Both the position numbers and the translations under genes were made by a program. From the NCBI RefSeq assembly GCF_921294215.1, contig NZ_CAKLDM010000001.1, forward strand, positions 620,001-684,000: a stretch of DNA of 64,000 nucleotides, in the 5' to 3' direction. Below the pieces are notes generated by a model. It was not told the origin of the DNA. It searched no databases and worked only from the letters and a program-made list of their open reading frames with translations. The stretch is from Vibrio marisflavi CECT 7928. Lineage in GTDB: Bacteria > Pseudomonadota > Gammaproteobacteria > Enterobacterales > Vibrionaceae. This document shows positions 16,487-26,103 of the stretch, piece after piece (position 1 is the first letter of the stretch; each line of letters starts with the position of its first letter).

Positions 16487-19400
16487 TCAAGGCTTATTAA
16501 GCATGACATAAGTCATATACATTAGGTAGATAAGAAGGTGGGAGGAGTATTTTTGAAACTTGCCATTGGATATGTACTGTTTTTCATTTGGGCTGATAAG
16601 CTCTAAGCGTACCGTACCATGGCCAGTTCGTCCTGTTGTAGAACCAGGCTTTTCGACAATTGAATTCATACCTTTTGTTGCTTTTTGCCACTCATTCTTT
16701 AGAGTACTGGCTTGCATATAAAGTTTTACAGCACGCCAGTGCGAGCGAGGTATAGCAAATTCAAACGTTTGAAGAAATTGTGTTAGCTTCTCAGGGTGGT
16801 CAAATGTGACACCTGAGTGATTAACGTATGTATGAGTTAAGGAATAAACCATCTCTTTGGATATGTTTTCTCGGTTTAACTTGTATTGAGTTCTTAGCTT
16901 TGTCACAAACTGTTCAGCGTATTTGTTTTCAAGCGCTGTTTTTAATGGACCGGGAACCAGTGACCTAGAACGTGAAAGTGAAAAGTGGCGAGAGTGAGAG
17001 CAGTCTTCTTGGGATTTACATTTCGATCTTGATTGAGTAATGAGCGATTTTAAATAGCGACTATTAGAGTGCCACTTTTTAATGATGTCCTGATCTAAAC
17101 AATATTTATGAGCTATGGCTTGAATGTCGATATTATTTGAAATGGCTTCAAGGACTTGATAGCAAATATCAATGTTTATAATCGGCTTCTTGCGTAACTC
17201 CATCACGATACTTTTATCGGTGAGGGTGACCGCATCCTTTATGAGTGAGATGTTCAAGGTTTTGTTGAATCGAATGAGGCAATGTCTGGATGTGACTTTA
17301 CCGTATTTACGTTTGAGCTTTTTATATTGCCTTCGTGTTGTTAAACCACGTCTCATCGCTTCGCTTATTGTTAATGACTTTTCATAGTGTTTTTCATCCG
17401 GAGCTGCCAATAGATCACTCATATGGAAATAGTGATTAAAAGAGACTTCTGGTGTTTCATGACCAGCAAACGCAGCAATTTCCCAATAGCCTTTCGTTAG
17501 GGTCTTCTTAAACAGTAGATTTTGTATTTTGCTGAGCTGTATACCATCGTATGGGCAAAGATAAGGCAATAATTCATGGGGCTGCGCTATTTCAAGCATA
17601 AGCTGCAAGCGCGAGAGGCAGCTGTGTCTTAAATGGTAAAAAACAAAATGCTCTTCTCCCGACAGTGCTTTAAGTGCTTGGCCAACATAATTTGAGACTG
17701 AAAACCGGTCAAAGGGGCGGGAGGTGTCTTCTCCTAGAGTTAATAAAGGCGCTGTTTTGTTCGCTTTAGATGCAATTTTATGGCGAATATAGTCCTCTAC
17801 GATGTGCTTTTCGTGTTCAAGCAACAATGGATATATGGGCACTTTTCTCAAGCTACTGGCCGTTTTGTTATTTCCATATCGATTGTTGCGAATATCAAGC
17901 CAACCAGTTGATGATTGCTCAAGGTTCATTACTTGAAGCTTATGTAGTTCAGAGACTCTTAGCCCAGCTCTGTACGAGAGTATGCATATTGTTTTCAGCG
18001 CTAGCTGACTGGATTTGTTGATATCAGTCAGTGTTGAAATATGCTGTAGAAGTGCTGCGAAAAGTGGTTCATCTACTAGCCCCGCTCTAGTGTGCTTTTT
18101 CCCAGGTTCGTCGTGAAAAAACTCGTCACTTAGGGGGGGTAGCTTCAGTAGCGGAGTAGCAAATGCGTGCAGGTCTTTAAGGCGGTGAGTAAAATAAGCT
18201 TGAGATTTTTTGCTCTTATGTCGTGTTATTTGTTGTCGATAAAGAAACTCGAGCTCGATTGAGCTATCACATTGTAGTAAATCACATGTAGTGTTGATTA
18301 CTCCCCAATATTTAATAAGTGTTCTATTGTATGCTCGTACTGAGGATACTTCACAGCTATCAAGTTTGAATATCAGCCAACGTACATAGGCATATTGCCA
18401 AATAGGCAATTCATACTGTTCTATCAAGTTGTTTAGTGAGTTGAAGACTATTGATTTTCTCAGTTTTTCTCCGGTCAGCGGGGGCTTCATTATTCGTGTT
18501 ATTTCTTCATAAAGCTTATTGTCAGAAATACGTACGCAACCCGCTCTCTTTTTATTTGTGCTTGGTACTTCTGCTTTGACATTTGTAGCAAAATGATAGA
18601 ATGATGTCTCAGAAACGGTATTGAGTGTTGGATTAACCATTCTCTCTAAGTTTTGACTTGGTATTGAGTATGAGTGGGTTCGACCAGCGCGATACTCGAG
18701 TAACGCCTCGGTGATACGATTATGTACATGACGTTCGTACCAGAATAGGCTGCAGCTTCCTAATGTTTTCAGGGTTTTGGGTAACCCTTCAAGTGAACCC
18801 ATGTTTTTAGTCAAGGTTTTATATAGTGCCTTTCCGTTTTCTGGAGCGCGCCAATGAGATTTATCTACTTTACGCCATAAGTTAAGTTGAGCGAGCGTTT
18901 CTATGGAAAGATAGCACTGATAAATAGTAACAGGCTCACCGTCTTTAAAATCGTTTGTATTGAGATTACCCTCTTTGAGAGTTAGCTCAAGATAGGTGTA
19001 ACAACCGAACTGCTTTAATTGGGGCAACCGCTTCTGGCTAAAAAGGTGGTTGAGAGAAAGAATAACATTTTTGCACCCGTGTCCGGACTCGAATAGACAC
19101 GATAGCATGACGCTTTGGAAGCGGCTTGATGGGTCATTAGTCTTTACGTTAAGGTGCTCTTCTCGCCACTGGCTGTAGGCGTCGTAAAGTGCCCATGCGT
19201 GAGTTAACCAGTCTTTGTCTCTAAATTGTGCCGGAGGTGCGTGCGTGACTAGTTTAGATGTGGGGGAGTAGGGAGTGTTATTCCTAGCATTGTAGTGTCG
19301 AAGAAGCCTTTCTCCGTGTTTAAAAGCGGTTCTAAAATCTTTTTTTTGCCCAAAAGTCTCCAACAACTGAGATTCGAACTTTTGCCATTGTATGGCAAAG

Positions 19401-19537
19401 ATCTGCTGATCTGTAATTTTATCTGGATGAGAAAAAGCTCTTTCAAAGAATTGCCGGGCTTTCGTAGTGACTTTTTCGATGTGCTTAACGCGCTTTCTAT
19501 GTCTCGACTCCTCACCAATGGTAATGTCAGTCATCAT
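16487..19537 (-). CDS. Very large tyrosine recombinase/integrase (1016 residues)
   Basis: The central third (about residues 490-710) is a tyrosine-recombinase catalytic domain. Arg527 lies in SYRAGLRVSELHKL, His635 and Arg637 in FYHLRHSCLSRL, His693 in AFAGHETPEVSFNHYF, and the nucleophile is Tyr703. All catalytic positions are present, so it should be active. About 480 residues precede the domain and 300 follow it, far more than in phage integrases; the tail may hold extra DNA-binding modules (a helix-turn-helix-like segment near YCLDQDIIKKWHSNSRYLKS). Its start overlaps the preceding recombinase gene by about 11 bases. It is the last gene of a three-gene mobile module; the element family is unassigned. 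Confidence 0.85.
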   Translation of the reverse strand: MMTDITIGEESRHRKRVKHIEKVTTKARQFFERAFSHPDKITDQQIFAIQWQKFESQLLETFGQKKDFRTAFKHGERLLRHYNARNNTPYSPTSKLVTHAPPAQFRDKDWLTHAWALYDAYSQWREEHLNVKTNDPSSRFQSVMLSCLFESGHGCKNVILSLNHLFSQKRLPQLKQFGCYTYLELTLKEGNLNTNDFKDGEPVTIYQCYLSIETLAQLNLWRKVDKSHWRAPENGKALYKTLTKNMGSLEGLPKTLKTLGSCSLFWYERHVHNRITEALLEYRAGRTHSYSIPSQNLERMVNPTLNTVSETSFYHFATNVKAEVPSTNKKRAGCVRISDNKLYEEITRIMKPPLTGEKLRKSIVFNSLNNLIEQYELPIWQYAYVRWLIFKLDSCEVSSVRAYNRTLIKYWGVINTTCDLLQCDSSIELEFLYRQQITRHKSKKSQAYFTHRLKDLHAFATPLLKLPPLSDEFFHDEPGKKHTRAGLVDEPLFAALLQHISTLTDINKSSQLALKTICILSYRAGLRVSELHKLQVMNLEQSSTGWLDIRNNRYGNNKTASSLRKVPIYPLLLEHEKHIVEDYIRHKIASKANKTAPLLTLGEDTSRPFDRFSVSNYVGQALKALSGEEHFVFYHLRHSCLSRLQLMLEIAQPHELLPYLCPYDGIQLSKIQNLLFKKTLTKGYWEIAAFAGHETPEVSFNHYFHMSDLLAAPDEKHYEKSLTISEAMRRGLTTRRQYKKLKRKYGKVTSRHCLIRFNKTLNISLIKDAVTLTDKSIVMELRKKPIINIDICYQVLEAISNNIDIQAIAHKYCLDQDIIKKWHSNSRYLKSLITQSRSKCKSQEDCSHSRHFSLSRSRSLVPGPLKTALENKYAEQFVTKLRTQYKLNRENISKEMVYSLTHTYVNHSGVTFDHPEKLTQFLQTFEFAIPRSHWRAVKLYMQASTLKNEWQKATKGMNSIVEKPGSTTGRTGHGTVRLELISPNEKQYISNGKFQKYSSHLLIYLMYMTYVMLNKP

Positions 19538-21764
19538 TCTGCCCTGAAACTAGATTTTCTAGGTGTTTACCAATCAGGTTGCTAATGTCTCTTAATGAAT
19601 GGCGATTAAGTTGGCTAAATTGTTCAAACGGGAGCTGCTCACTATGTAAATGCCCTAACCAAGCGTGTATCAATTCACTAGAAACTTGGTGTTCAAACAA
19701 AAAAGACCGCAAATAATGGCGAGTCCAGTTGGCTTGTATGGGAAATATGGGATCCATATGAACTAGGTAAGTTGAGGGTGATACTTCTTCAATTTTATTG
19801 TGGCGACGATAGAAGCAAAATGGTGTTTGGCCTGAAAGACATTGTTTGTAGCGAAGGTTTAATTCTCTACTTTGGTTTTCAAAATAGAGAATCGATTGCT
19901 GACAATACGTTAAGTACTCTTTTATTGCGCGTATAGTAACGTCAGGTAGTACAACGGTTCGACCTCTATAGCCAACCTCGCGCTCCTTTTCGGCTATTCG
20001 ATATTCCCCAGTAGATAGATGGATGTCTTTAATTGTGCCAAACCAGCCATTTACTGGTCGATATCCAGAAGATAATCCGAGCAATATTTGTAGAAACAAT
20101 ACTCTTAGGTTGTGGCTCTGCTCTGAGTAATAACTCTCAGCTAAGCTTGGACGATAATGGGTTATTAAGCCTTTTAGGCTGCAAATTATTTGTCTGACGA
20201 TCTTATGATCAATATAGAGTGGAGAGCCTAAGCTTCTTACTGACTCCAACATTTTTATCTCAAAAAAGGAAGGATTGTTAGACAGTTTGGCCAAGTACTT
20301 TGAGTAACGCTGGTAAATAGACTCGAGTCGCGAGTTGGGAATGTACGTATAAAATCTCGCTGGTTGATTCTGTATGTCGTAGCCAGTTATTAGGTCGATG
20401 AGCACATGGTCGACCCTATGATAGGTCATAATTTGGGTAATGGTTCGTGTTATTTTTTGTAGCGAGAGGGTAATACCATAGAGTTTGTTTATTTTTGATA
20501 AATAGGTCTGAACTTTCTCTGTTGTAACTTCAGAGAACTTAAAATTATTTACTTGAGAGGTTAGAGCTTTTGGTAGTGGAATTATGTAGTGCTCAGTAAC
20601 ACGTTGAAGGACAGGAGTGAGCTCGTCACGCACCTTTTGGCTTGGAAGCCTAAAAGTTCTTATTATACCAGTGATCTCTTTTAAACAATTTCGTTTTAGC
20701 TTCCATTTCCGTATGTCATCCAATGTATTTCCAGTTAGCAACATGAATAAGCAGATTATTGCTTCCAATTTATGTTGCGTTAACTGCTGAATATCATTAG
20801 TGCAATGATTTATTAGGCTACGCAGTTCATGAACTGTTATTGCGGAGATGTCACACGTTAAAAACATCGACTTTTTTCGGACCCGCTCATTAATTGCTCT
20901 AGCCTGTAACATGTTGTGAAAGTTGGCTTGAGTTGTGAAAGATTGATCCGTGATTAATACAATGGAGCGAGCAATCTTCGAATTTTCTTCCTCCTCCTCC
21001 CAGCTTTTGTTGAATTTTTTTTCAACTAATCGAATATCTTTGATCTCTAGTACGTTAGTACTTTGATTTTCATCAGGCATTACTTTCGAGCTGATGGACA
21101 GTGCCGTTTTGCCTTTAAATTCACGAGAACTACTTTTTCGATGAAAACCAGGGCGATTATTGTAGTAATCTCGATAGGGACGCTTAATATTGTTAATTTG
21201 TCCAGCAACGGGTGTGCCTAAGATGAAGTCTTCTTGAAGTAAGTCGTAAAGGCTATCTATGATGTGCTGTAACGTTTTATCATGGAGCGTCGGAAGGTGG
21301 GCTGAGAGTAGCTCACGGCTGCCAAAAGCATACTGGCGGATTTCGTTACATACAGCATAAATTTTTGATTCGTGTTCTCCCTCAATACTCAAATGTGCGA
21401 CAACGAAGAAAGTGAGTGCTTTGTAATGATCAAACTTCGCAATATTGTATGAAGAAAGTGTTATCTCTGAAGAAATAAAGGCTGGTATATAACATAGGGT
21501 TAGCAGCTTGTTTTCTCTAATTTTAGTAAGTACTGACTCCAATGTTGTTGGTTTGTCCAGTATGTATGATTCACAGGTGTTTTCTATTTGCTCAATGAGA
21601 GGAAAATTAGACTTCAATTGTATCGGCATTATCCGACATAGTCTTTGAACCTCGAGTGCAATAGCTGCTTTCTCTTCAGTAGAACCAAAAAAAAGATTTT
21701 CTAAAAATATATCTAGATTCTTTTCTTTGGGGGAAAAGTCCAATTTAGTTCCTATATCATTCAT
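19527..21764 (-). CDS. Tyrosine-recombinase-fold protein lacking the nucleophilic tyrosine
   Basis: About 745 residues. The C-terminal 200 residues follow the tyrosine-recombinase fold: Arg in LGLSSGYRPVNGWFG, His and Arg in NWTRHYLRSFLF, and Gly-His in AWLGHLHSEQ. Ten residues after that His, where the nucleophilic Tyr should be, the sequence is LPFEQFSQL. No Tyr occurs in the last 50 residues. It may therefore be an accessory subunit that needs the larger recombinase for catalysis. The frame extends to 21803, but ATG 21764 with GAGG upstream leaves a short overlap with the preceding gene and is preferred. Confidence 0.75.
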   Translation of the reverse strand: MNDIGTKLDFSPKEKNLDIFLENLFFGSTEEKAAIALEVQRLCRIMPIQLKSNFPLIEQIENTCESYILDKPTTLESVLTKIRENKLLTLCYIPAFISSEITLSSYNIAKFDHYKALTFFVVAHLSIEGEHESKIYAVCNEIRQYAFGSRELLSAHLPTLHDKTLQHIIDSLYDLLQEDFILGTPVAGQINNIKRPYRDYYNNRPGFHRKSSSREFKGKTALSISSKVMPDENQSTNVLEIKDIRLVEKKFNKSWEEEEENSKIARSIVLITDQSFTTQANFHNMLQARAINERVRKKSMFLTCDISAITVHELRSLINHCTNDIQQLTQHKLEAIICLFMLLTGNTLDDIRKWKLKRNCLKEITGIIRTFRLPSQKVRDELTPVLQRVTEHYIIPLPKALTSQVNNFKFSEVTTEKVQTYLSKINKLYGITLSLQKITRTITQIMTYHRVDHVLIDLITGYDIQNQPARFYTYIPNSRLESIYQRYSKYLAKLSNNPSFFEIKMLESVRSLGSPLYIDHKIVRQIICSLKGLITHYRPSLAESYYSEQSHNLRVLFLQILLGLSSGYRPVNGWFGTIKDIHLSTGEYRIAEKEREVGYRGRTVVLPDVTIRAIKEYLTYCQQSILYFENQSRELNLRYKQCLSGQTPFCFYRRHNKIEEVSPSTYLVHMDPIFPIQANWTRHYLRSFLFEHQVSSELIHAWLGHLHSEQLPFEQFSQLNRHSLRDISNLIGKHLENLVSGQNDD

Positions 21765-22329
21765 GTTTTTGGGCCTCGATGATTTGTTTAAAAATATCAA
21801 CACGATGATTATCTTGGACGTTTGAAGTGGGGGATGGCTTTTGTTTTTTAATACCTGAGACAGCCATATTAGAGAGTGTTGCTAGCTGTTTTTGCGTCAG
21901 CTTATTGGATGAAAATAATGAACAAACGAGGTCGTTTGGTGCGTATGAATTTAACGTATTTCGGAAAGACTCAAGATGCTTACCTTTAATAGATGAAAAC
22001 ATAACTCGCAGCACTGACAACCAAGCCTTCTGTTCTATCTCTTTGTCCGTAAGCTTTTCGTATATCAGCACTTCTGAGGTTGTTGCATCGAAGTTGTTCA
22101 ATGAAAAGCCGATGGTTTCAAACCCAGAAAACAATAGGCATTGATTTTTCGAGGTTAGTATTGCTCGGTAGATTTGTGTCGAGTCCAATAAAGATAGAGA
22201 GTTAGGTTTAAAGAGTGTTTTATCAAAGCAGAAAGATTGCTTTGTACAAAAGTTAAACGCGTCAACTGCACTCGGGTGAATGTCTACAGATAAATTTCTC
22301 TTTTTGTTTTTTGATAATACTCGAACCAA
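21757..22329 (-). CDS. Small first gene of the recombinase trio
   Basis: A 190-residue soluble protein, first in the minus-strand operon and overlapping the next gene by about eight bases. No domain was recognised. The segment LTQKQLATLSNMAVSGIKKQKP looks like a helix-turn-helix, and AWLSVLRVMFSSI before it is amphipathic. It may be a DNA-binding or directionality partner of the two recombinases, similar in role to the small third proteins of Tn554-like and other multi-recombinase elements. That is inference from size and linkage only. Upstream lies the GGCCATTTG repeat array, a plausible binding target. Confidence 0.6.
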   Translation of the reverse strand: MVRVLSKNKKRNLSVDIHPSAVDAFNFCTKQSFCFDKTLFKPNSLSLLDSTQIYRAILTSKNQCLLFSGFETIGFSLNNFDATTSEVLIYEKLTDKEIEQKAWLSVLRVMFSSIKGKHLESFRNTLNSYAPNDLVCSLFSSNKLTQKQLATLSNMAVSGIKKQKPSPTSNVQDNHRVDIFKQIIEAQKHE

Positions 22330-22488
22330 ATATTACCTCGCTAGGGTAAGTACTGATGTAACCATGTTCATCAATAATATGTATGTATAAACAACACTAA
22401 CAAAGTTAAATTGATGAAAATACGCTATATTTAACGGTTTTTCGTAAATACTATTTTGGGTGTTTATAAATGAGAGTTAGAAACTGTT

Positions 22489-22655
22489 CAGGCCATTTGA
22501 GGCCATTTGTGGCCACAAAAAGTGTGATATTTATCGGCTGTTGTGGTTGAGTTTTTGAGCGTGGCCATTTGAGGCTATTTGTGGCCACAAAAAAGTGTGA
22601 TGTTCATCGGCTGTTACGGTTTGAGATTTTGAGCGTGGCCATTTGTGGCCACACA
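22489..22655. repeat. GGCCATTTG repeat array with TTTGTGGCCACAAA palindromes
   Basis: About two and a half tandem units of roughly 73 bases: 22489-22560, 22561-22634 and a short unit from 22635. Each unit has one or two copies of GGCCATTTG (or GGCTATTTG), then TTTGTGGCCACAAA, a 14-bp palindrome at 22506-22519 and 22578-22591 (only TGTGGCCACA at 22644-22653). AGTGTGAT, ATCGGCTGTT and TTTTTGAGC follow in units 1 and 2. The array lies 160 bases upstream of the trio operon and could be arm-type recombinase sites, an operator or an origin-like array. Confidence 0.8.
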
Positions 22656-23385
22656 AGTTAGTGTTTATTGACTTTCATGGTCTTATATTTCCAGTTGGCT
22701 AAATTGGACAAAGAGCATGTACTATAAAACCGCTTATAAATCTGTGTGCAAAATGTTCTATCACGTTGAGTTAAAGTTAATAAAAAATATGTGTAGACCA
22801 TCCATAGCCTCCGGCTACGAAACGTGCTCTTAGAGATGCGAATAGCGTGGCGTATTGTGCTTTGTACTAGAAACTAGCGATCATCTTGATTGCTTTCTAC
22901 CTCTCTCGTTGCTTGATTACTACCTTGTAACTTAATTTTCTAAGATTTAGCGGCTTTTAAATAGCTTTATGGGCTTCTCTTAAGACAAAGAATTGTTGAT
23001 GGCAGTTCAATTAAAAGTGAAAGTCACCACTTAATCATATGAGCGGGTAACCTTGATTTCTTGATTTGATTGACGGTAGTTGTTCTCAAGTGTTTCCCCT
23101 AGGATGCAGTCACTTAGGGCTATCTATGCTTATTCTTTAGTTTATGGCTTACAGCATCTCGATATGGCCGATATGAGATAAGTTATTCTAATTATCATAG
23201 AGCTGATATTTTGAGTTTTTTGCTTTGCTAAGTAGAAAAAAGGTACCAAAAGTAGCTATTTTATGGTGACCAAAAAATCGATAAATGGCTTTATTTGTTG
23301 CGAAAAGGGAAAATTTAAAAATTATAAATCCTTTTTAATACAAAGCTTTAAAAAACTTTAGCTGCTTCTTAAACGCTAGGGTGTA

Positions 23386-23432
<47 letters not shown>

Positions 23433-23571
23433 TATAGCTCAATCCGAGCAATATTTTACCTCAGAAAATAAATATAACACTTTGCGAATTGTTTGCTTTT
23501 TGCGTTGGTTTTTTCTCACAGAAAGTCTTGATTATTAGCCACAGCGAATCCACCTAGTTTTCGTGCGGTGT

Positions 23572-23590
23572 CCATTTGGTGGCCAAATGG
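23572..23590. repeat. Inverted repeat related to the GGCCATTTG array
   Basis: CCATTTGG (23572-23579), TGG, CCAAATGG (23583-23590) is a perfect 8-bp inverted repeat. It shares the CCATTTG and GGCCA words of the array at 22489-22655. It lies on the opposite side of the tRNA-Gly fragment, so related sites bracket the likely attachment site. Confidence 0.6.
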
Positions 23591-23756
23591 TGCCCTAGGG
23601 GTTAAAGAAAGAGCATTCAGCAAAAGGGTAGAGTAGAAGTTTTAATCGTCAGCTCAATATTAGCAATGTTAATGCGTGGAGCTAGAAAGCTCCGACCAAG
23701 CACTTAAATCATCCAACACCTCATAAATACTTGATTATTTTTAGCTCTATCTGGAA

Positions 23757-23784
23757 CAAAAAAACCGCCATAGGCGGTTTCTTC
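23757..23784. terminator. Bidirectional terminator-like hairpin
   Basis: AAACCGCC (23762-23769) pairs with GGCGGTTT (23773-23780) around ATA, with a run of A before and TTTCTTCT after. This is a typical intrinsic terminator. It may have ended transcription of the ancestral tRNA-Gly unit or of the minus-strand cargo genes. Confidence 0.75.
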
Positions 23785-24083
23785 TGAAAACAAGTCTTTG
23801 CTTTCGTCGGCAGGGCAATTTTTCAGCGTCGCTTGAGAGAGTGCCGTCTCAATATCTCAAACCATCAATAAGATTTTATTAAATGAATTGGTTATGTCAA
23901 TAAGCTGTATACTACTCGTACTCAATTACCTTGCTGTCGTTCGGTGCATCTTCCTTCTATCTATAGCGATACAAGAGTTAAAGTTTGAACGATTTCTAAC
24001 TTAGTTTTGGACAAAAGTGGCTTAGAGTAGCTGCTTACTTTTGGAATGTTCGAATTAATATAAGTATCGTGAAACCTGGCTGT

Positions 24084-24863
24084 TTACGATACACCTAGAA
24101 GCTCATTGGTGTATTTGATAAGCCCCTTGGCCCCAAAACCGTGCTCAAGTTTTTTATAAACATAATAGGTTATCGACTCACTATTTCGCTCAGCTTGCAC
24201 TATGGTATTTCCGTGCTGGTCAATAACGCTAGTGGGTGCAGTTTGCTCGAAGGTTGAAGAGTTAACCGAAAGAACGGTAAATACATTTTCAATTGCGCGA
24301 GATAGGAGGTGAGACTTGATTATTGAGAAGCGGTTCTCATCAGGTTCGTTTTGAATATCGCAAAGACTGACAACAGCGACATCCACTTTCTCTTTGTAGA
24401 GTTCTCGGAAGTATTCTGGAAATCGAATTTCGTAGCAAACTCGAACACCTACCCTTACACCTTGAATATCAACGACTCCATTAAAGTCACTATCTACAGT
24501 GAAATTATCAGCGTCCCAACCCCATAATGCTCTTTTATCATAGTAATGCACTTCACCTGACGGTTTAACGATAGCAATAGAATTGGCTGGCTTTTCACCG
24601 CACCTACGAATATAACCTAGGAAAAGGTAAATCTGCTTTGCTTTCACAAGATCAACAATCTCATTAAAAGCAATTTCTTGTGTTTCGAAATCGATATCGG
24701 CAATAGAGCTAATTTCTACCGGAGGATAACCTGAAAAGGCACACTCTTGTGTCACGAGAACCTGAGCACCATTTTCGCTAGCTTCACATATCGCCTTCTT
24801 AATCGTTTGATAATTTTGGGATGGTTGAGTGCTTATAGGAAACTGTAACAAAGCAAATTTCAT
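24084..24863 (-). CDS. Carbon-nitrogen hydrolase (nitrilase superfamily)
   Basis: This 259-residue protein has the nitrilase-superfamily catalytic triad in order: Glu in VTQECAFSGYPP, Lys in HYYDKRALWGW and Cys in VGVRVCYEIRFPEYFREL. These enzymes hydrolyse nitriles, amides or N-carbamoyl compounds through a thioester on the Cys. The short length and R-V-C-Y-E-I-R-F-P-E context resemble the carbamoylputrescine or omega-amidase-like branches, but the substrate cannot be fixed. It is the last of nine co-oriented single genes between the recombinase region and the helicase operon. Confidence 0.88.
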   Translation of the reverse strand: MKFALLQFPISTQPSQNYQTIKKAICEASENGAQVLVTQECAFSGYPPVEISSIADIDFETQEIAFNEIVDLVKAKQIYLFLGYIRRCGEKPANSIAIVKPSGEVHYYDKRALWGWDADNFTVDSDFNGVVDIQGVRVGVRVCYEIRFPEYFRELYKEKVDVAVVSLCDIQNEPDENRFSIIKSHLLSRAIENVFTVLSVNSSTFEQTAPTSVIDQHGNTIVQAERNSESITYYVYKKLEHGFGAKGLIKYTNELLGVS

Positions 24864-24954
24864 TTATTAATACTCTCATCTTGGTTATCGTACAAACGAG
24901 TGTTAGCTGAATAGCATCAAACGCCCCCGAGTTCTAGAAAAACACCTTGAGACT

Positions 24955-25458
24955 TCATTTATGCGCTATACATTTTTCAAAGAACTTCACTGGCATATCT
25001 TGATATAAGCCTTCACCACAAACTTTGAACCCAAGTTTTGAGAGTATATATCGAGATGGGCGATTTTCAGGCTCAGATATAGCGAAAGCTTTCATATAAC
25101 CAATTTGACTTGCCCAAGATAAAACGGCAGAGCTCGCTTCGAACGCATATCCTTTGCCTCTAGCTGAAACCCTAAGGCGATATCCAAGCTCAACCACGGT
25201 TTCGCCTTTATAATCAAATGACTCTAACCCACAGTAACCTATTAGTTGACCAGTCGTTCGTTCTACAACACAAAACTTTCCTATATCCCTGTATTGAAAC
25301 GCACTAACAAGCTCTTCAAAACGATCTTCTGCTTGCTTTTCTGACATTGCACCAGTAGGTGAATAAGCCATAAAATCTTTATCTTTTAATAAACTAGTGA
25401 CCTCTTTTCGATCTTTGGAATCAAACTTCCTCAGCTCTAAGCGCTCGGTTGTAATCAC
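24955..25458 (-). CDS. GNAT acetyltransferase, RimJ/RimL-like
   Basis: This protein of about 167 residues is of the RimJ/RimL type (Acetyltransf_3). It opens ITTERLELRKFDSKD and continues with VELGYRLRVSARGKGYAFEA (acetyl-CoA loop) and AISEPENRPSRYILSKLGFK. The longest frame begins at 25539 inside the HIT gene. The GTG at 25458 has GGAGG at 25465-25469 and begins exactly at the fold's first strand, so it is preferred; the gene then overlaps nothing. The acceptor substrate is unknown. Confidence 0.87.
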   Translation of the reverse strand: MITTERLELRKFDSKDRKEVTSLLKDKDFMAYSPTGAMSEKQAEDRFEELVSAFQYRDIGKFCVVERTTGQLIGYCGLESFDYKGETVVELGYRLRVSARGKGYAFEASSAVLSWASQIGYMKAFAISEPENRPSRYILSKLGFKVCGEGLYQDMPVKFFEKCIAHK

Positions 25459-25480
25459 TGGGTTCCTCCATGTATTTAAC

Positions 25481-25984
25481 TCATCGCTGTGTAAACTTAC
25501 AAAAAGCGTCGAGACACAACCTATCTCTAGTGTGGTCAATGATTTTTCGAATTCTCGCGACTGATTCGCTCACAACTTCCTTAACGATTTCTGGATCTTG
25601 GTTCTCACAGTATTCACGATTAATAAACAACATTACATCGTTTCCATCTGGCTCATCTGTATAACTTCCATGCTGCCGGATTTCACTAATTAAAGCTTCA
25701 CTAATTGGTACAGCGTGAAAGTGGCAGTTGAAGCCCTTAGAGAATCCTAGTTTCGAGAAAATTACTTTTTGAGGCGCAAACGTTCTATTAAGTAACCTTT
25801 CGACTTCCGCAAGAACTAAACCTAAAGAGGATAATGAGTTGGGACACAATGCTGACAACTCGCTTACTTCAGACTTAGATGCAACCATTAAGTACCCTGC
25901 ATATGTAGAATTCATTCTGTGATTAACGATCCAATGATCATTTTCAAAAACTACTAACTCGGAAGGAATCATTTGTTTCTCCAT
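25481..25984 (-). CDS. HIT-like protein
   Basis: A 167-residue histidine-triad-type protein. VVFENDHWIVNHRMNSTYAGYLMVASK is the usual beta-alpha opening, and SKGFNCHFHAVPIS carries the H-x-H part of the triad. The canonical third His of H-x-H-x-H is replaced (HFHAVP). Typical HIT proteins hydrolyse nucleotide phosphoramidates or dinucleotide polyphosphates; activity here is uncertain because the triad is incomplete. ATG 25972 with GGAGAAA just before it is an alternative start. It precedes the GNAT gene by 22 bases and may be co-transcribed with it. Confidence 0.78.
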   Translation of the reverse strand: MEKQMIPSELVVFENDHWIVNHRMNSTYAGYLMVASKSEVSELSALCPNSLSSLGLVLAEVERLLNRTFAPQKVIFSKLGFSKGFNCHFHAVPISEALISEIRQHGSYTDEPDGNDVMLFINREYCENQDPEIVKEVVSESVARIRKIIDHTRDRLCLDAFCKFTQR

Positions 25985-26103
25985 TGGTCATGAAGCCTGA
26001 TTTACTTTTAGGTTAAACTTTCCTACATCATAAGCTCAATGGCGCCAGACTAGTTCAGTTCCGAAAAAGCGTATCAACACTATTAATAAGAGACAGGCTC
26101 AGT

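Noticed and set aside
16487..22329. Gamma-mobile-trio (GMT), Tn554 or strand-biased integrative element
   Set aside because: Three or more recombinase genes are shared features, but order and sizes here (190, 758, 1016 residues, small gene first) do not match what I remember of these families. I left it unassigned rather than force a name.
22489..22655. CRISPR array
   Set aside because: The repeat units are long (about 73 bases), imperfect, only two and a half in number, and almost wholly repeated rather than separated by unique spacers. No cas genes are seen.
23433..23757. A second tRNA after the tRNA-Gly fragment
   Set aside because: The tatagctcaatccgag stretch resembles a tRNA D arm, but no acceptor, anticodon or T arm follows.
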